DNA of 5,383 nt from an uncultured Armatimonadota bacterium (GTDB taxonomy: Bacteria; Armatimonadota; UBA5829; DTJY01): positions 1 through 5,383 of the forward strand of contig CALNCU010000017.1 of the NCBI GenBank assembly GCA_937875395.1, in the 5' to 3' direction. Shown here piece after piece: positions 1 to 5,383 of this stretch (the first letter of the stretch is position 1; each line of letters begins with the position of its first letter). The notes beneath the pieces were generated by a model. The model was not told the DNA's origin and did not search any database. It saw only the letters and a program-made list of their open reading frames with translations. A program made the position numbers and the translations under genes.

Positions 1-956
1 ACAGATTTCGCCGGAACCAGAAAACCATTGTCATTATCAATGACAGTTTCCTTGCAACCAGGTGCGTCGGTGGTAATAATAGGTCTACCCATTGCCATTG
101 CCTCAAGCACCGTTCGTGGCGTACCTTCCCTATAACTGGGCAGAACGTATACGGCGGACTGTTCAATAAACGAGCGGACATCTGATGCTGCACCCAAATA
201 TTCCACACTTTTATCATCAATATAAGGCCGTAACTCCTCCGGTTGCAGAGCCGATGGATTCTTATCATACGGCCCTACCAGAAGAAACCGCGCATCAGGA
301 TACCTGCTCTTCACCAACCGCGCTGCATCCAGGTATTCAACAACACCTTTATCCTTTATCAAACGGCTTATCATCAGAAAAACAGGTTTCCCTGGCAACG
401 CAACAGGCTTGAATCTCTGCAAATTCACTCCGGAACCATTAACCAGAACGCACTTATCCCTATGGATGATCCGGCAATTCACAAATTCATCCAAATCATT
501 CGGATTCTGGAAAAAAACTTTGCTGGAGCATGCAAGCGCAGTTTTATACAGCATGGCAGAAATAAACTTAATAGCCAATGCCTTCGGGCCAAACGAAATG
601 AATACCGAACCAAGACCGCATACTAACGAATAATTTCTTTTTATGCCAGATAGCCTGGCTGCCACAGCACCATATATCACTGGCTTGATGTTATAACTAA
701 AAACTAAATCCGCCTTCTCTTGCTTGAGTACCTTCATAAATGCAAGCATTAATGAAATATCTCTGATCGGGTTGGCGCCTGTCCTGTTAAACGACACCTG
801 TACGTATCTTGCACCAATATTAGCCAAGTCTGCCTCATAACCGCTCTCCGGCGCTACTGCAACAACATCATGCCCAAGCCGAATCATATCTTTTATCAGG
901 TCACCGCGAAAGTTTACCAAAAACGGCGCATAACCAGCTAATATTACTATCTTCAT
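1..956 (-). CDS. Glycosyltransferase family 4 (GT-B fold), 3' end cut by window edge
   Basis: The frame is open from an ATG at 954-956 to the window start, giving 318 residues with no stop, so the C-terminal part (I infer about 50-70 residues) lies outside. The N-terminus MKIVILAGYAPF and the GLGSVF segment near residue 124 look like the acceptor domain of GT4 enzymes. The donor domain carries LMISRLIKDKGV, FLLVGP and an EX7E motif at E277 to E285 (EGTPRTVLEAMAMG), followed by NGFLVP. Such enzymes are cytoplasmic or membrane-associated retaining transferases that add a sugar from a nucleotide sugar to a lipid-linked glycan; donor and acceptor cannot be read from sequence. The start lies 26 bases after the sugar transferase stop with a modest AGG site, so the two are probably cotranscribed. 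It is visibly more AT-rich than its neighbours (about 40-42% G+C in counted rows), suggesting a different origin within the cluster. Confidence 0.92.
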   Translation of the reverse strand, partial: MKIVILAGYAPFLVNFRGDLIKDMIRLGHDVVAVAPESGYEADLANIGARYVQVSFNRTGANPIRDISLMLAFMKVLKQEKADLVFSYNIKPVIYGAVAARLSGIKRNYSLVCGLGSVFISFGPKALAIKFISAMLYKTALACSSKVFFQNPNDLDEFVNCRIIHRDKCVLVNGSGVNLQRFKPVALPGKPVFLMISRLIKDKGVVEYLDAARLVKSRYPDARFLLVGPYDKNPSALQPEELRPYIDDKSVEYLGAASDVRSFIEQSAVYVLPSYREGTPRTVLEAMAMGRPIITTDAPGCKETVIDNDNGFLVPAKS

Positions 957-982
957 GCATTTACCTGCCACGGCTCTTCAGC

Positions 983-1597
983 CTACTTATTACCTCTTGC
1001 GGAAAAGACTGCAAGAAATGTTGCCGCTAGTATTTTTATATCCAGCCCCAGATTCATATTCCTGCAATAGTCCTCATCGTAGGAGACCTTCGTTTCTGTA
1101 TCAAGATCATCGCGGCCCTTCACCTGCGCCAAGCCGGTAATCCCGGGCCGCACACCATGCACGCCCCTGGTTTCGCGCAGCATATTCACATCCGTCTGGG
1201 ATGGCAACGCCGGTCGCGGCCCTATAAAGCTCATCTCGCCTTTAAGTATGTTGAACAATTGCGGCAGTTCATCCACGCTGGTCATACGAAGGTACGGCCC
1301 AACCCGGGTGAAGGGGATGGTCTTCTGCTGCTGCATATCAGCGGTGGATAAACATGGGGCATCTGCCCTCATGGTACGAAACTTAAATATGGTAAATGGT
1401 TCGCCGCCTGTCCCAACCCTTGCCTGCCTGTAGATTGCCGGGCCTTTTGATTCAAGCATAATCAGCAATGCCACAGCAAACATGGCAGGAGATAGAATTA
1501 TAAGGAGCAGTAATGCAAATATAAAATCCAACAGATATTTAATATTGCAATATGATACCTTAACACACCGGTCTTCAATTTGATTATCGCTAACCAT
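983..1597 (-). CDS. Monotopic phosphoglycosyl transferase (bacterial sugar transferase, PglC-like)
   Basis: This 204-residue protein is a small-form member of the bacterial sugar transferase family (PF02397). Members move a sugar 1-phosphate from a UDP-sugar to undecaprenyl phosphate at the inner face of the cytoplasmic membrane, the first step of repeat-unit assembly. Visible marks are one hydrophobic segment at about 23-49 with a Ser36-Pro37 pair (a re-entrant helix in PglC), KFRTM at 72-76, the catalytic Asp109-Glu110 in TSVDELPQLFNIL, GPRP at 126-129 and RPGITGLAQV at 150-159. The length fits the PglC-type catalytic core, without the extra membrane helices of WcaJ-type enzymes. The ATG at 1595-1597 is preceded by AAGGGA (1602-1607), which overlaps the TAA of the upstream dehydrogenase; the gap is only 8 bases, so the two genes are almost certainly translated from one mRNA. 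The sugar transferred is unknown, though an N-acetylhexosamine derivative is typical. Confidence 0.95.
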   Translation of the reverse strand: MVSDNQIEDRCVKVSYCNIKYLLDFIFALLLLIILSPAMFAVALLIMLESKGPAIYRQARVGTGGEPFTIFKFRTMRADAPCLSTADMQQQKTIPFTRVGPYLRMTSVDELPQLFNILKGEMSFIGPRPALPSQTDVNMLRETRGVHGVRPGITGLAQVKGRDDLDTETKVSYDEDYCRNMNLGLDIKILAATFLAVFSARGNK

Positions 1598-1605
1598 AAT
1601 ATCCC

Positions 1606-2871
1606 TTACAGTCTATACAACACGCCCGGATGCAGATTTTCTAATGCTGATTTTACGTCCACTACCACGCCGCCGGGTTTCACTATGCCGGAGAGATCGG
1701 AGTTTAAATACTCTTTATGCGGCACAGCCAGAACTATGCCATCAAGGCCCTTGAATTCATCCATGGAAGAGAGAGTTATGCCGTATTCCTTCTGCGCCTC
1801 TGCCGGGTCTACTTGTGGATCATGGACAAGCGGCTCAATTCCGTACTCTCGCAGCTCCTCTATAATATCCGGCACGCGGCTGTTTCTAAGGTCCGGCACA
1901 TTCTCCTTGAATGTAAGGCCTAATATCCCCACCTTCATCTTCTTTATAGAGCCACCATCCAACTGAACAAGAAGCTTCACCATCTTCTGGGCAATAAATT
2001 TCCCCATACTATCATTTATTTTGCGTCCGGCAAGTATAACTTCCGGGTTGTAGCCAAGTTCTTCTGCCTTTGTTGTGAGATAGTATGGATCAACGCCTAT
2101 GCAGTGGCCGCCCACAAGTCCCGGCGAAAACTTAAGAAAGTTCCACTTTGTGGCGGCTGCATCCAGCACGTCCTTTGTGCGTATGCCCATAAGGTCAAAA
2201 ATCTTTGCAAGTTCGTTCATAAGGGCTATGTTAAGATCGCGCTGGGTGTTTTCAATTACCTTGGCGGCCTCTGCCACTTTTATTGACGGCGCCCTGTGCA
2301 CGCCGGCATCTACTATGGCGCCGTAAGCAGCCGCCACCCTGTCAAGCGTTTGAGCATCTTCACCGGAGACAACTTTTATTATCTTTGAGAGCGTGTGCGC
2401 TTTGTCCCCCGGATTTATCCGTTCCGGCGAGTACCCAAGCTTAAAATCAATCCCCTGCCTAAGCCCGGATGTTCTGGCAATAATAGGCCCGCAGATATCT
2501 TCTGTAACGCCCGGGTAAACGGTGGATTCATACACCACCACGGAGCCCGGCTGAATGACGCTGCCGACAGTCTCTGATGCGCTCCTTACCGGGCGAAGGT
2601 CCGGATGTTTTGCATTATCTATAGGGGTGGGAACCGCTACAACAAAAAATGTGACCGCCCGAAGGTCCTGGGGATCTGATGAGAACTTGATTGATGATGA
2701 CACCAACTCTTCTTTAGATGCTTCCCCGGTCTTATCAATACCTTTTGTTAATGATTCAACCCTGGATTTATTAATATCAAACCCAACAGTCCCCGGGAAC
2801 TTACCGGCAAATGCAAGTGCAACCGGGAGGCCAACATAACCAAGGCCGATTACCGCTATTTTCTCTTTCAT
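1606..2871 (-). CDS. Nucleotide-sugar 6-dehydrogenase, WbpO/TviB type
   Basis: This 421-residue enzyme belongs to the UDP-glucose/GDP-mannose dehydrogenase superfamily. It performs the NAD-dependent four-electron oxidation of a UDP-hexose or UDP-N-acetylhexosamine to the uronic acid. Seen in order: the Rossmann motif GLGYVG at 9-14 with the NAD-ribose acid in VGFDI (29-33); VPTP at 80-83; ESTVYPG at 115-121; GYSPERINPGD at 146-156; Lys204 and Asn208 in EAAKVIENTQRD; the catalytic Cys257 in GGHCIGVDPYYL; and GLTFKENVPDLRNSR at 318-332. The phrases SPERINPGDK and WNFLKFSPGLVGGHCIG resemble WbpO/TviB (UDP-GalNAc or UDP-GlcNAc dehydrogenases) more than plain Ugd, so an N-acetylated substrate is my first guess. 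That is inference from family resemblance. A GAGGT site lies about 9 bases before the ATG. The gene follows a 140-base gap and overlaps the ribosome site of the next gene by its stop. Confidence 0.95.
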   Translation of the reverse strand: MKEKIAVIGLGYVGLPVALAFAGKFPGTVGFDINKSRVESLTKGIDKTGEASKEELVSSSIKFSSDPQDLRAVTFFVVAVPTPIDNAKHPDLRPVRSASETVGSVIQPGSVVVYESTVYPGVTEDICGPIIARTSGLRQGIDFKLGYSPERINPGDKAHTLSKIIKVVSGEDAQTLDRVAAAYGAIVDAGVHRAPSIKVAEAAKVIENTQRDLNIALMNELAKIFDLMGIRTKDVLDAAATKWNFLKFSPGLVGGHCIGVDPYYLTTKAEELGYNPEVILAGRKINDSMGKFIAQKMVKLLVQLDGGSIKKMKVGILGLTFKENVPDLRNSRVPDIIEELREYGIEPLVHDPQVDPAEAQKEYGITLSSMDEFKGLDGIVLAVPHKEYLNSDLSGIVKPGGVVVDVKSALENLHPGVLYRL

Positions 2872-3011
2872 AAACAGGATACCTCTGCTAAAAACTGCTC
2901 ACCTTATTAACCGTTTTCCGTACCAACATTAGCGCATACTATAGAAATAAAGATTTTGCAAAAAGCCTGCTTGTGTATGGCTTAGAGTGATTGATATCTC
3001 TCTTACTTACA
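2872..3011 (-). other. 140-base AT-rich intergenic gap with weak hairpin, no clear promoter
   Basis: This is by far the longest gap inside the gene run. On the minus strand it begins, 28 bases after the epimerase stop, with a weak hairpin: five pairs (AAGCC at 2979-2983 with GGCTT at 2963-2967), an 11-base loop and a run of five T. It could be a leaky terminator, but the stem is short. Possible -10 boxes (TATAGT and overlapping TAGTAT, about 2938-2946) have no good -35 box at 16-18 bases. A second promoter for the dehydrogenase is possible but not shown. No ORF, tRNA or repeat array is visible. Confidence 0.35.
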
Positions 3012-4019
3012 TTACACCCCAAAATATCCCCTGTACCACTCCACAAACCGGGCTATCCCTACCTCTACCGGGGTATCGGGCTTAAAACCTACGTCGCGCA
3101 TAAGGGCGTCTACATCTGCAAAGGTTGCGGGGACATCGCCGGGCTGAATTGGGAGGAGGTTCTTTTTTGCCTCTTTCCCCAGGCACTTCTCCAGGACTTC
3201 TATAAAATAAAGAAGCTCTACCGGGCTGTGATTCCCTATGTTATATACCTTATACGGGCATGCGCTCTCTGCCGGAGTGAACGTGCGGCCGCCATCAAAC
3301 GCAACGGGTTCCGGGATTCTATCCAGCACGCGTACAACCCCTTCTACAATATCATCAATATAAGTAAAATCCCTCTGCATCCTGCCAAAGTTGAAGACGT
3401 CTATAGGCTCTCCATCAAGAATGGCTTTTGTAAAAAGGAAGAGTGCCATATCCGGCCTTCCCCAAGGACCATATACCGTAAAAAACCTGAGGCCGGTTGC
3501 CGGCAGGGAATAAAGATGGCTGTATGTGTGGGCCATAAGCTCGTTGGCCTTTTTGGTGGCCGCATACAGGCTTACCGGATGGTCCACGCTGTCATTCACG
3601 CTGAACGGCAGCTTCTTGTTAGAGCCATAAACACTGCTTGAGGAGGCATACACCAGGTGTTCTATACCGTTGTGTCGGCAACCCTCCAGAATATTGGTGA
3701 AGCCCACAAGGTTGGAATCTACGTATGCATGGGGGTTCTTTAAGGAGTAACGAACGCCCGCCTGGGCCGCCATGTGAATTACCCTATCCGGCTTGTTCCG
3801 GCTGAAGTATCGGTCCATCCCATCCCTATCAGAGATATCCAACTGCTCAAACTTGAACTTATCCCTCTCAAGGAGCTGCGCAAGCCTGTCATGTTTTAAC
3901 TGGGGATTATAGTAGTTGTTCAGGTTATCTATCCCAAATACTTCATCGCCTCTTGAAAGAAGCCTTAGACTTGTGTGGAAACCTATAAATCCGGCGGCGC
4001 CTGTAACCAGTACCCTCAT
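3012..4019 (-). CDS. NAD-dependent nucleotide-sugar 4-epimerase, UDP-glucuronate 4-epimerase type
   Basis: This 335-residue extended short-chain dehydrogenase interconverts a nucleotide sugar at C4 through a tightly bound NAD. The Rossmann motif is GAAGFIG at 7-13, Asp31 in FGIDNLNNYY contacts the NAD ribose, the catalytic Ser lies in YASSSSVYG (124-132), and the Tyr/Lys pair is Tyr152-Lys156 in YAATK. The pattern VYGPWGRPDMALFLF (182-196) plus RDFTYIDDIVEGV (216-228) is typical of bacterial UDP-GlcA 4-epimerases and CapI-type capsule enzymes. With the uronate-forming dehydrogenase downstream, a role converting UDP-GlcA or an N-acetylated relative to the galacto form is the simplest reading; GlcNAcA cannot be excluded. 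The length is normal. The ATG is preceded by AAGGGG at a fair distance (8 bases), and the gene starts 39 bases after the cupin stop, so it is in the same operon. Confidence 0.93.
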   Translation of the reverse strand: MRVLVTGAAGFIGFHTSLRLLSRGDEVFGIDNLNNYYNPQLKHDRLAQLLERDKFKFEQLDISDRDGMDRYFSRNKPDRVIHMAAQAGVRYSLKNPHAYVDSNLVGFTNILEGCRHNGIEHLVYASSSSVYGSNKKLPFSVNDSVDHPVSLYAATKKANELMAHTYSHLYSLPATGLRFFTVYGPWGRPDMALFLFTKAILDGEPIDVFNFGRMQRDFTYIDDIVEGVVRVLDRIPEPVAFDGGRTFTPAESACPYKVYNIGNHSPVELLYFIEVLEKCLGKEAKKNLLPIQPGDVPATFADVDALMRDVGFKPDTPVEVGIARFVEWYRGYFGV

Positions 4020-4058
4020 GGTGCAATCCCCTTATTAGTCATCGTCGGAAATGAGGCG

Positions 4059-4598
4059 TTATCCCCTATCGTCATCCCATAGATCACTGCCAAAGAAATC
4101 CCACGGGAGCCGTCCTTCATTGGGGTCCGAGATGTTGAACTGGGAATTCATTGCATAGATAAGCGTTGCGCCCTGGATGCCAGCCTTGTAACCGTGGGCC
4201 ACGCCGGTTGGTATATAGAGCAGAGCCGGAGATTCGCCCGTGAGGATATACCTGCGCTTCACCCCAAGTGTGGGAGAATCGGCGCGCACATCCGCCAGCC
4301 ATACCATGAGCATCCCATGGGCCACGCACCAGAGTTCGTCCTGAATCTCTTTGGGGTGCATGTGGAAGGCGTTTATTCTGCCGGGGACTGCTGTTGATAT
4401 AGAGATCTGCCTAAGGTCAAAGTGGGCGCCGGTCCCCTGAACGGCTCCGCCGGAGAGGCGCAGAAGCTCCATAAAGCTCCCTTCAAGCGCCGAATGCTTT
4501 TTAAGCGGCAGATACTCCACGCCGTCTATGCCGGGCTGGGGGCCATAACTTTGGAAGGTGAGCGCCTTCTCTTCCTGGGTTGATAGTTTAACCTGCAT
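4059..4598 (-). CDS. dTDP-4-dehydrorhamnose 3,5-epimerase-like cupin
   Basis: The product is a cupin-fold protein of the RmlC family, which epimerises dTDP-4-keto-6-deoxyglucose at C3 and C5. I chose the ATG at 4596-4598 (179 residues): it has a GGAGA site at 4604-4608 with 5-base spacing, and the longer frame from 4664 has no family resemblance and runs through a promoter. Numbered from the chosen ATG, the likely catalytic base is His79 in AFHMHP, where RmlC normally has LHYQ. Tyr148 in LIYAMN is placed like the catalytic Tyr, and Phe154 sits where RmlC usually has a second Tyr. IPTGVAHGY matches the family. The protein ends soon after LPWDFF, without the usual RmlC tail. No rmlA, rmlB or rmlD is in view, so the substrate may not be dTDP-rhamnose precursor. 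It is the first gene after the promoter. Confidence 0.85.
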   Translation of the reverse strand: MQVKLSTQEEKALTFQSYGPQPGIDGVEYLPLKKHSALEGSFMELLRLSGGAVQGTGAHFDLRQISISTAVPGRINAFHMHPKEIQDELWCVAHGMLMVWLADVRADSPTLGVKRRYILTGESPALLYIPTGVAHGYKAGIQGATLIYAMNSQFNISDPNEGRLPWDFFGSDLWDDDRG

Positions 4599-4603
4599 AT
4601 ATT

Positions 4604-4608
4604 TCTCC
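4604..4608 (-). promoter_or_regulatory. Ribosome binding site that decides the cupin start
   Basis: GGAGA on the minus strand lies 5 bases before the ATG at 4596-4598. The in-frame ATG at 4608-4610 overlaps this site and has only a weak GAAG upstream. The ATGs at 4662-4664 and 4644-4646 lie within the promoter, upstream of the expected transcript start. Confidence 0.65.
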
Positions 4609-4644
4609 ATACAATCTGCTTCACAGGGTACTATATACACTAAC

Positions 4645-4674
4645 ATTCTACAGGTAACCCGCATGGTGTGTCAA
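4645..4674 (-). promoter_or_regulatory. Sigma-70-type promoter for the polysaccharide operon
   Basis: On the minus strand a perfect -35 box TTGACA (4669-4674) and a near-consensus -10 box TAGAAT (4645-4650, five of six) are separated by 18 bases. Transcription should begin near 4637-4639, giving a leader of about 40 bases before the chosen cupin ATG. It lies 52 bases downstream of the broken dehydrogenase stop and points into the cupin and epimerase genes. It is the best promoter in the window and probably drives at least those two genes. No operator is obvious. Confidence 0.7.
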
Positions 4675-4726
4675 TAATTGTATGGTTGGCAGAACTCAAA
4701 GGGAGCTATCTCTGCAGCACTCCGTA

Positions 4727-5227
4727 TCACTTGCTCACGGTGTTTTGGGGGCGGCCGGCAAGGAATGCTCTCAGGTTGTCCACCACAATCTCCATAAGCC
4801 TCTCTCTGGATTCCAGGATAGCCCATGCAATGCGAGGGGTGATTATACAGCTTTTGACCGTAAGGAGAGGGCTGTCCGGCGGCGGCGGCTCAACCGAGAG
4901 AACATCCAACCCGGCGCCTGCTATTCTGCCGCTGTTAAGCGCATCTGCAAGGTCCCGCTCTACCACCAGGGACCCGCGCGAGGTACTTATCAGAAAGGCC
5001 CCCGGTTTCATAAGGTTTATACTCTCTTTGTTTATAAAGCCCTGTGTCTCCGGCGTAAGCGGGAAGTGCAGGCTTACCACGTCCGAATCTTCAATCAGGC
5101 GACTGGTATCTGTCCAAGCAAAGTCTCTAAGCGCAGGCGGATTCTCCATATGCCTGCTAAAAGCCAGAACCTTCATGCCAAACGCATCTGCAATGCGGGC
5201 CACCTACCCGCCTATCCTGCCCAGGCT
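4727..5227 (-). pseudogene. Broken D-2-hydroxyacid dehydrogenase (glycerate dehydrogenase-like), C-terminal part
   Basis: Residues after a GTG at 5201-5203 match the NAD-binding and C-terminal parts of D-isomer 2-hydroxyacid dehydrogenases: VARIADAFGMKVLAF, SDVVSLHFPLTPET, the Arg76 motif STSRGSLV, GLDVLSVEP with the catalytic Glu105, and a tail FLAGRPQNTV like glycerate or hydroxypyruvate dehydrogenases. Three defects are visible. An in-frame TAG (5204-5206) interrupts LGRIGG-stop-VARIA, where Gln or similar is expected and CAG to TAG is one change. The catalytic His of the usual TPHIAWA is Arg124 (CGC, 4832-4834). Upstream of LGRIGG (about 5227) the frame turns into unrelated or degenerate residues, so roughly 140-150 N-terminal residues are absent. 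Reinitiation at the GTG would give a 158-residue protein lacking much of both domains. Errors in the raw sequence could explain the stop, and a bad join the missing part, but the His change points to a dead gene or a changed activity. Confidence 0.8.
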
Positions 5228-5254
5228 TCTTTGCTCTAGAGCGGAAGAGCGTTC

Positions 5255-5383
5255 TATCCATAAAAAGCGGCATGTGCTTTTACTATTACTTGGATTTGCG
5301 GAACCGGCTGGGCGAGCAGCCCATTATATGGTTAAACTGGCGGCTGAAGAAATAGTAAAAGCACATGCCGCTTTTTATGGATA
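5255..5383. repeat. Perfect 33-base inverted repeat around a 63-base spacer, ending at the window edge
   Basis: Bases 5255-5287 are the exact reverse complement of 5351-5383. Just inside, after one mismatch, three more bases pair (5289-5291 with 5347-5349). The right arm is coding sequence of the AraC-like gene; the left arm begins within that gene's stop codon and runs away from it. The outer end of the right arm is the last base of the window, so the true repeat may be longer. There is no transposase or target-site duplication to call it a mobile element. It may be an inverted duplication or a fold-back or assembly product. Confidence 0.9.
5286..5383 (-). CDS. AraC-family transcriptional regulator, C-terminal end only
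   Basis: Thirty-two codons entering from the window edge and ending in TAA at 5286-5288 read as the end of an AraC/XylS-type DNA-binding domain. GMCFYYFFSRQF aligns without gaps to the usual GFsDyYYFSRQF of the second helix-turn-helix, and is followed by NHIMGCSPSRFRKSK, which matches the family ending (GxSPsxfR). AraC proteins bind DNA as activators or repressors, often of neighbouring sugar genes; the effector domain is not in view. The residues in the Phe and Asp places of GFSD are Met and Phe, which is mildly atypical. The gene runs in the same direction as the dehydrogenase remnant and could belong to the same unit. The first ten codons coincide with one arm of the inverted repeat. Confidence 0.72.
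   Translation of the reverse strand, partial: SIKSGMCFYYFFSRQFNHIMGCSPSRFRKSK

Noticed and set aside
2872..3011. Promoter upstream of the UDP-sugar dehydrogenase
   Set aside because: TATAGT lacks a fair -35 box at 16-18 bases, TTGCAA is only 12 bases from it, and no sigma-54 spacing fits.
2991..3641. Plus-strand 216-codon open frame opposite the epimerase
   Set aside because: It lies antisense to conserved epimerase motifs and its residues show no domain; it is a coding shadow.
4684..4716. Hairpin after the dehydrogenase remnant as a terminator
   Set aside because: Only five outer pairs (GCAGA with TCTGC) with a few interrupted inner pairs and no T run on either strand.
5201..5203. GTG as the true start of a short functional dehydrogenase
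   Set aside because: Homology (LGRIGG) continues upstream of the stop, and the product would lack half the fold and the catalytic His.
4682..5239. Plus-strand 185-codon open frame opposite the dehydrogenase remnant
   Set aside because: It mirrors recognised dehydrogenase motifs on the minus strand, has no family resemblance and no convincing ribosome site, so it is an antisense shadow.
5255..5383. Terminal inverted repeats of a small insertion element (MITE)
   Set aside because: The arms are AraC coding sequence plus its inverted copy, the right outer flank is not visible, and there is no target-site duplication or transposase.
5255..5383. Long hairpin as an intrinsic terminator of the AraC gene
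   Set aside because: One arm lies in conserved coding sequence, the loop is 63 bases, and a perfect 33-pair stem is far beyond normal terminators; duplication explains it better.
1..5383. tRNA, rRNA, CRISPR array, riboswitch or defence genes
   Set aside because: I saw no cloverleaf, no spaced direct repeats and no such protein motifs on either strand.

Overview
The window is a stretch of bacterial surface-polysaccharide biosynthesis genes, all read from the minus strand. Next to it, at the high-coordinate end, is a damaged or mis-joined region. Clear Shine-Dalgarno sites, one consensus sigma-70-type promoter and short intergenic gaps point to a bacterium. The envelope-sugar genes fit a Gram-negative, but nothing fixes a phylum. 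Rows counted by eye are about 40-42% G+C in the glycosyltransferase gene and about 53-68% in the others. This mosaic is common in O-antigen, capsule and exopolysaccharide loci.

In transcription order (high to low coordinates): the last 32 codons of an AraC-family regulator (5286-5383, entering from outside the window); a broken D-2-hydroxyacid dehydrogenase (4727-5227); a strong promoter (4645-4674); a dTDP-4-dehydrorhamnose 3,5-epimerase-like cupin (4059-4598); a UDP-glucuronate 4-epimerase-like SDR (3012-4019); a 140-base AT-rich gap; a WbpO/TviB-type UDP-sugar 6-dehydrogenase (1606-2871); a small monotopic phosphoglycosyl transferase (983-1597); and a family-4 glycosyltransferase cut by the window start (1-956).

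The working genes make a coherent set. The dehydrogenase oxidises a UDP-(N-acetyl)hexose to a uronic acid. The SDR probably inverts C4 of the uronate. The cupin probably remodels another nucleotide sugar. The phosphoglycosyl transferase loads the first sugar phosphate onto undecaprenyl phosphate, and the GT4 enzyme extends the chain. I see no new kind of system in these genes.

The part that most deserves a second look is 5204-5383. The dehydrogenase has an in-frame TAG where a Gln is usual, an Arg in place of the catalytic His, and no N-terminal half. Beside it is a perfect 33-base inverted repeat. One arm is AraC coding sequence, the other begins within the AraC stop codon, and the outer arm ends exactly at the window edge. 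A 15-base stretch nearby matches an Illumina adapter at 14 positions. This may be a natural inverted duplication, but a fold-back or assembly artefact is at least as likely.
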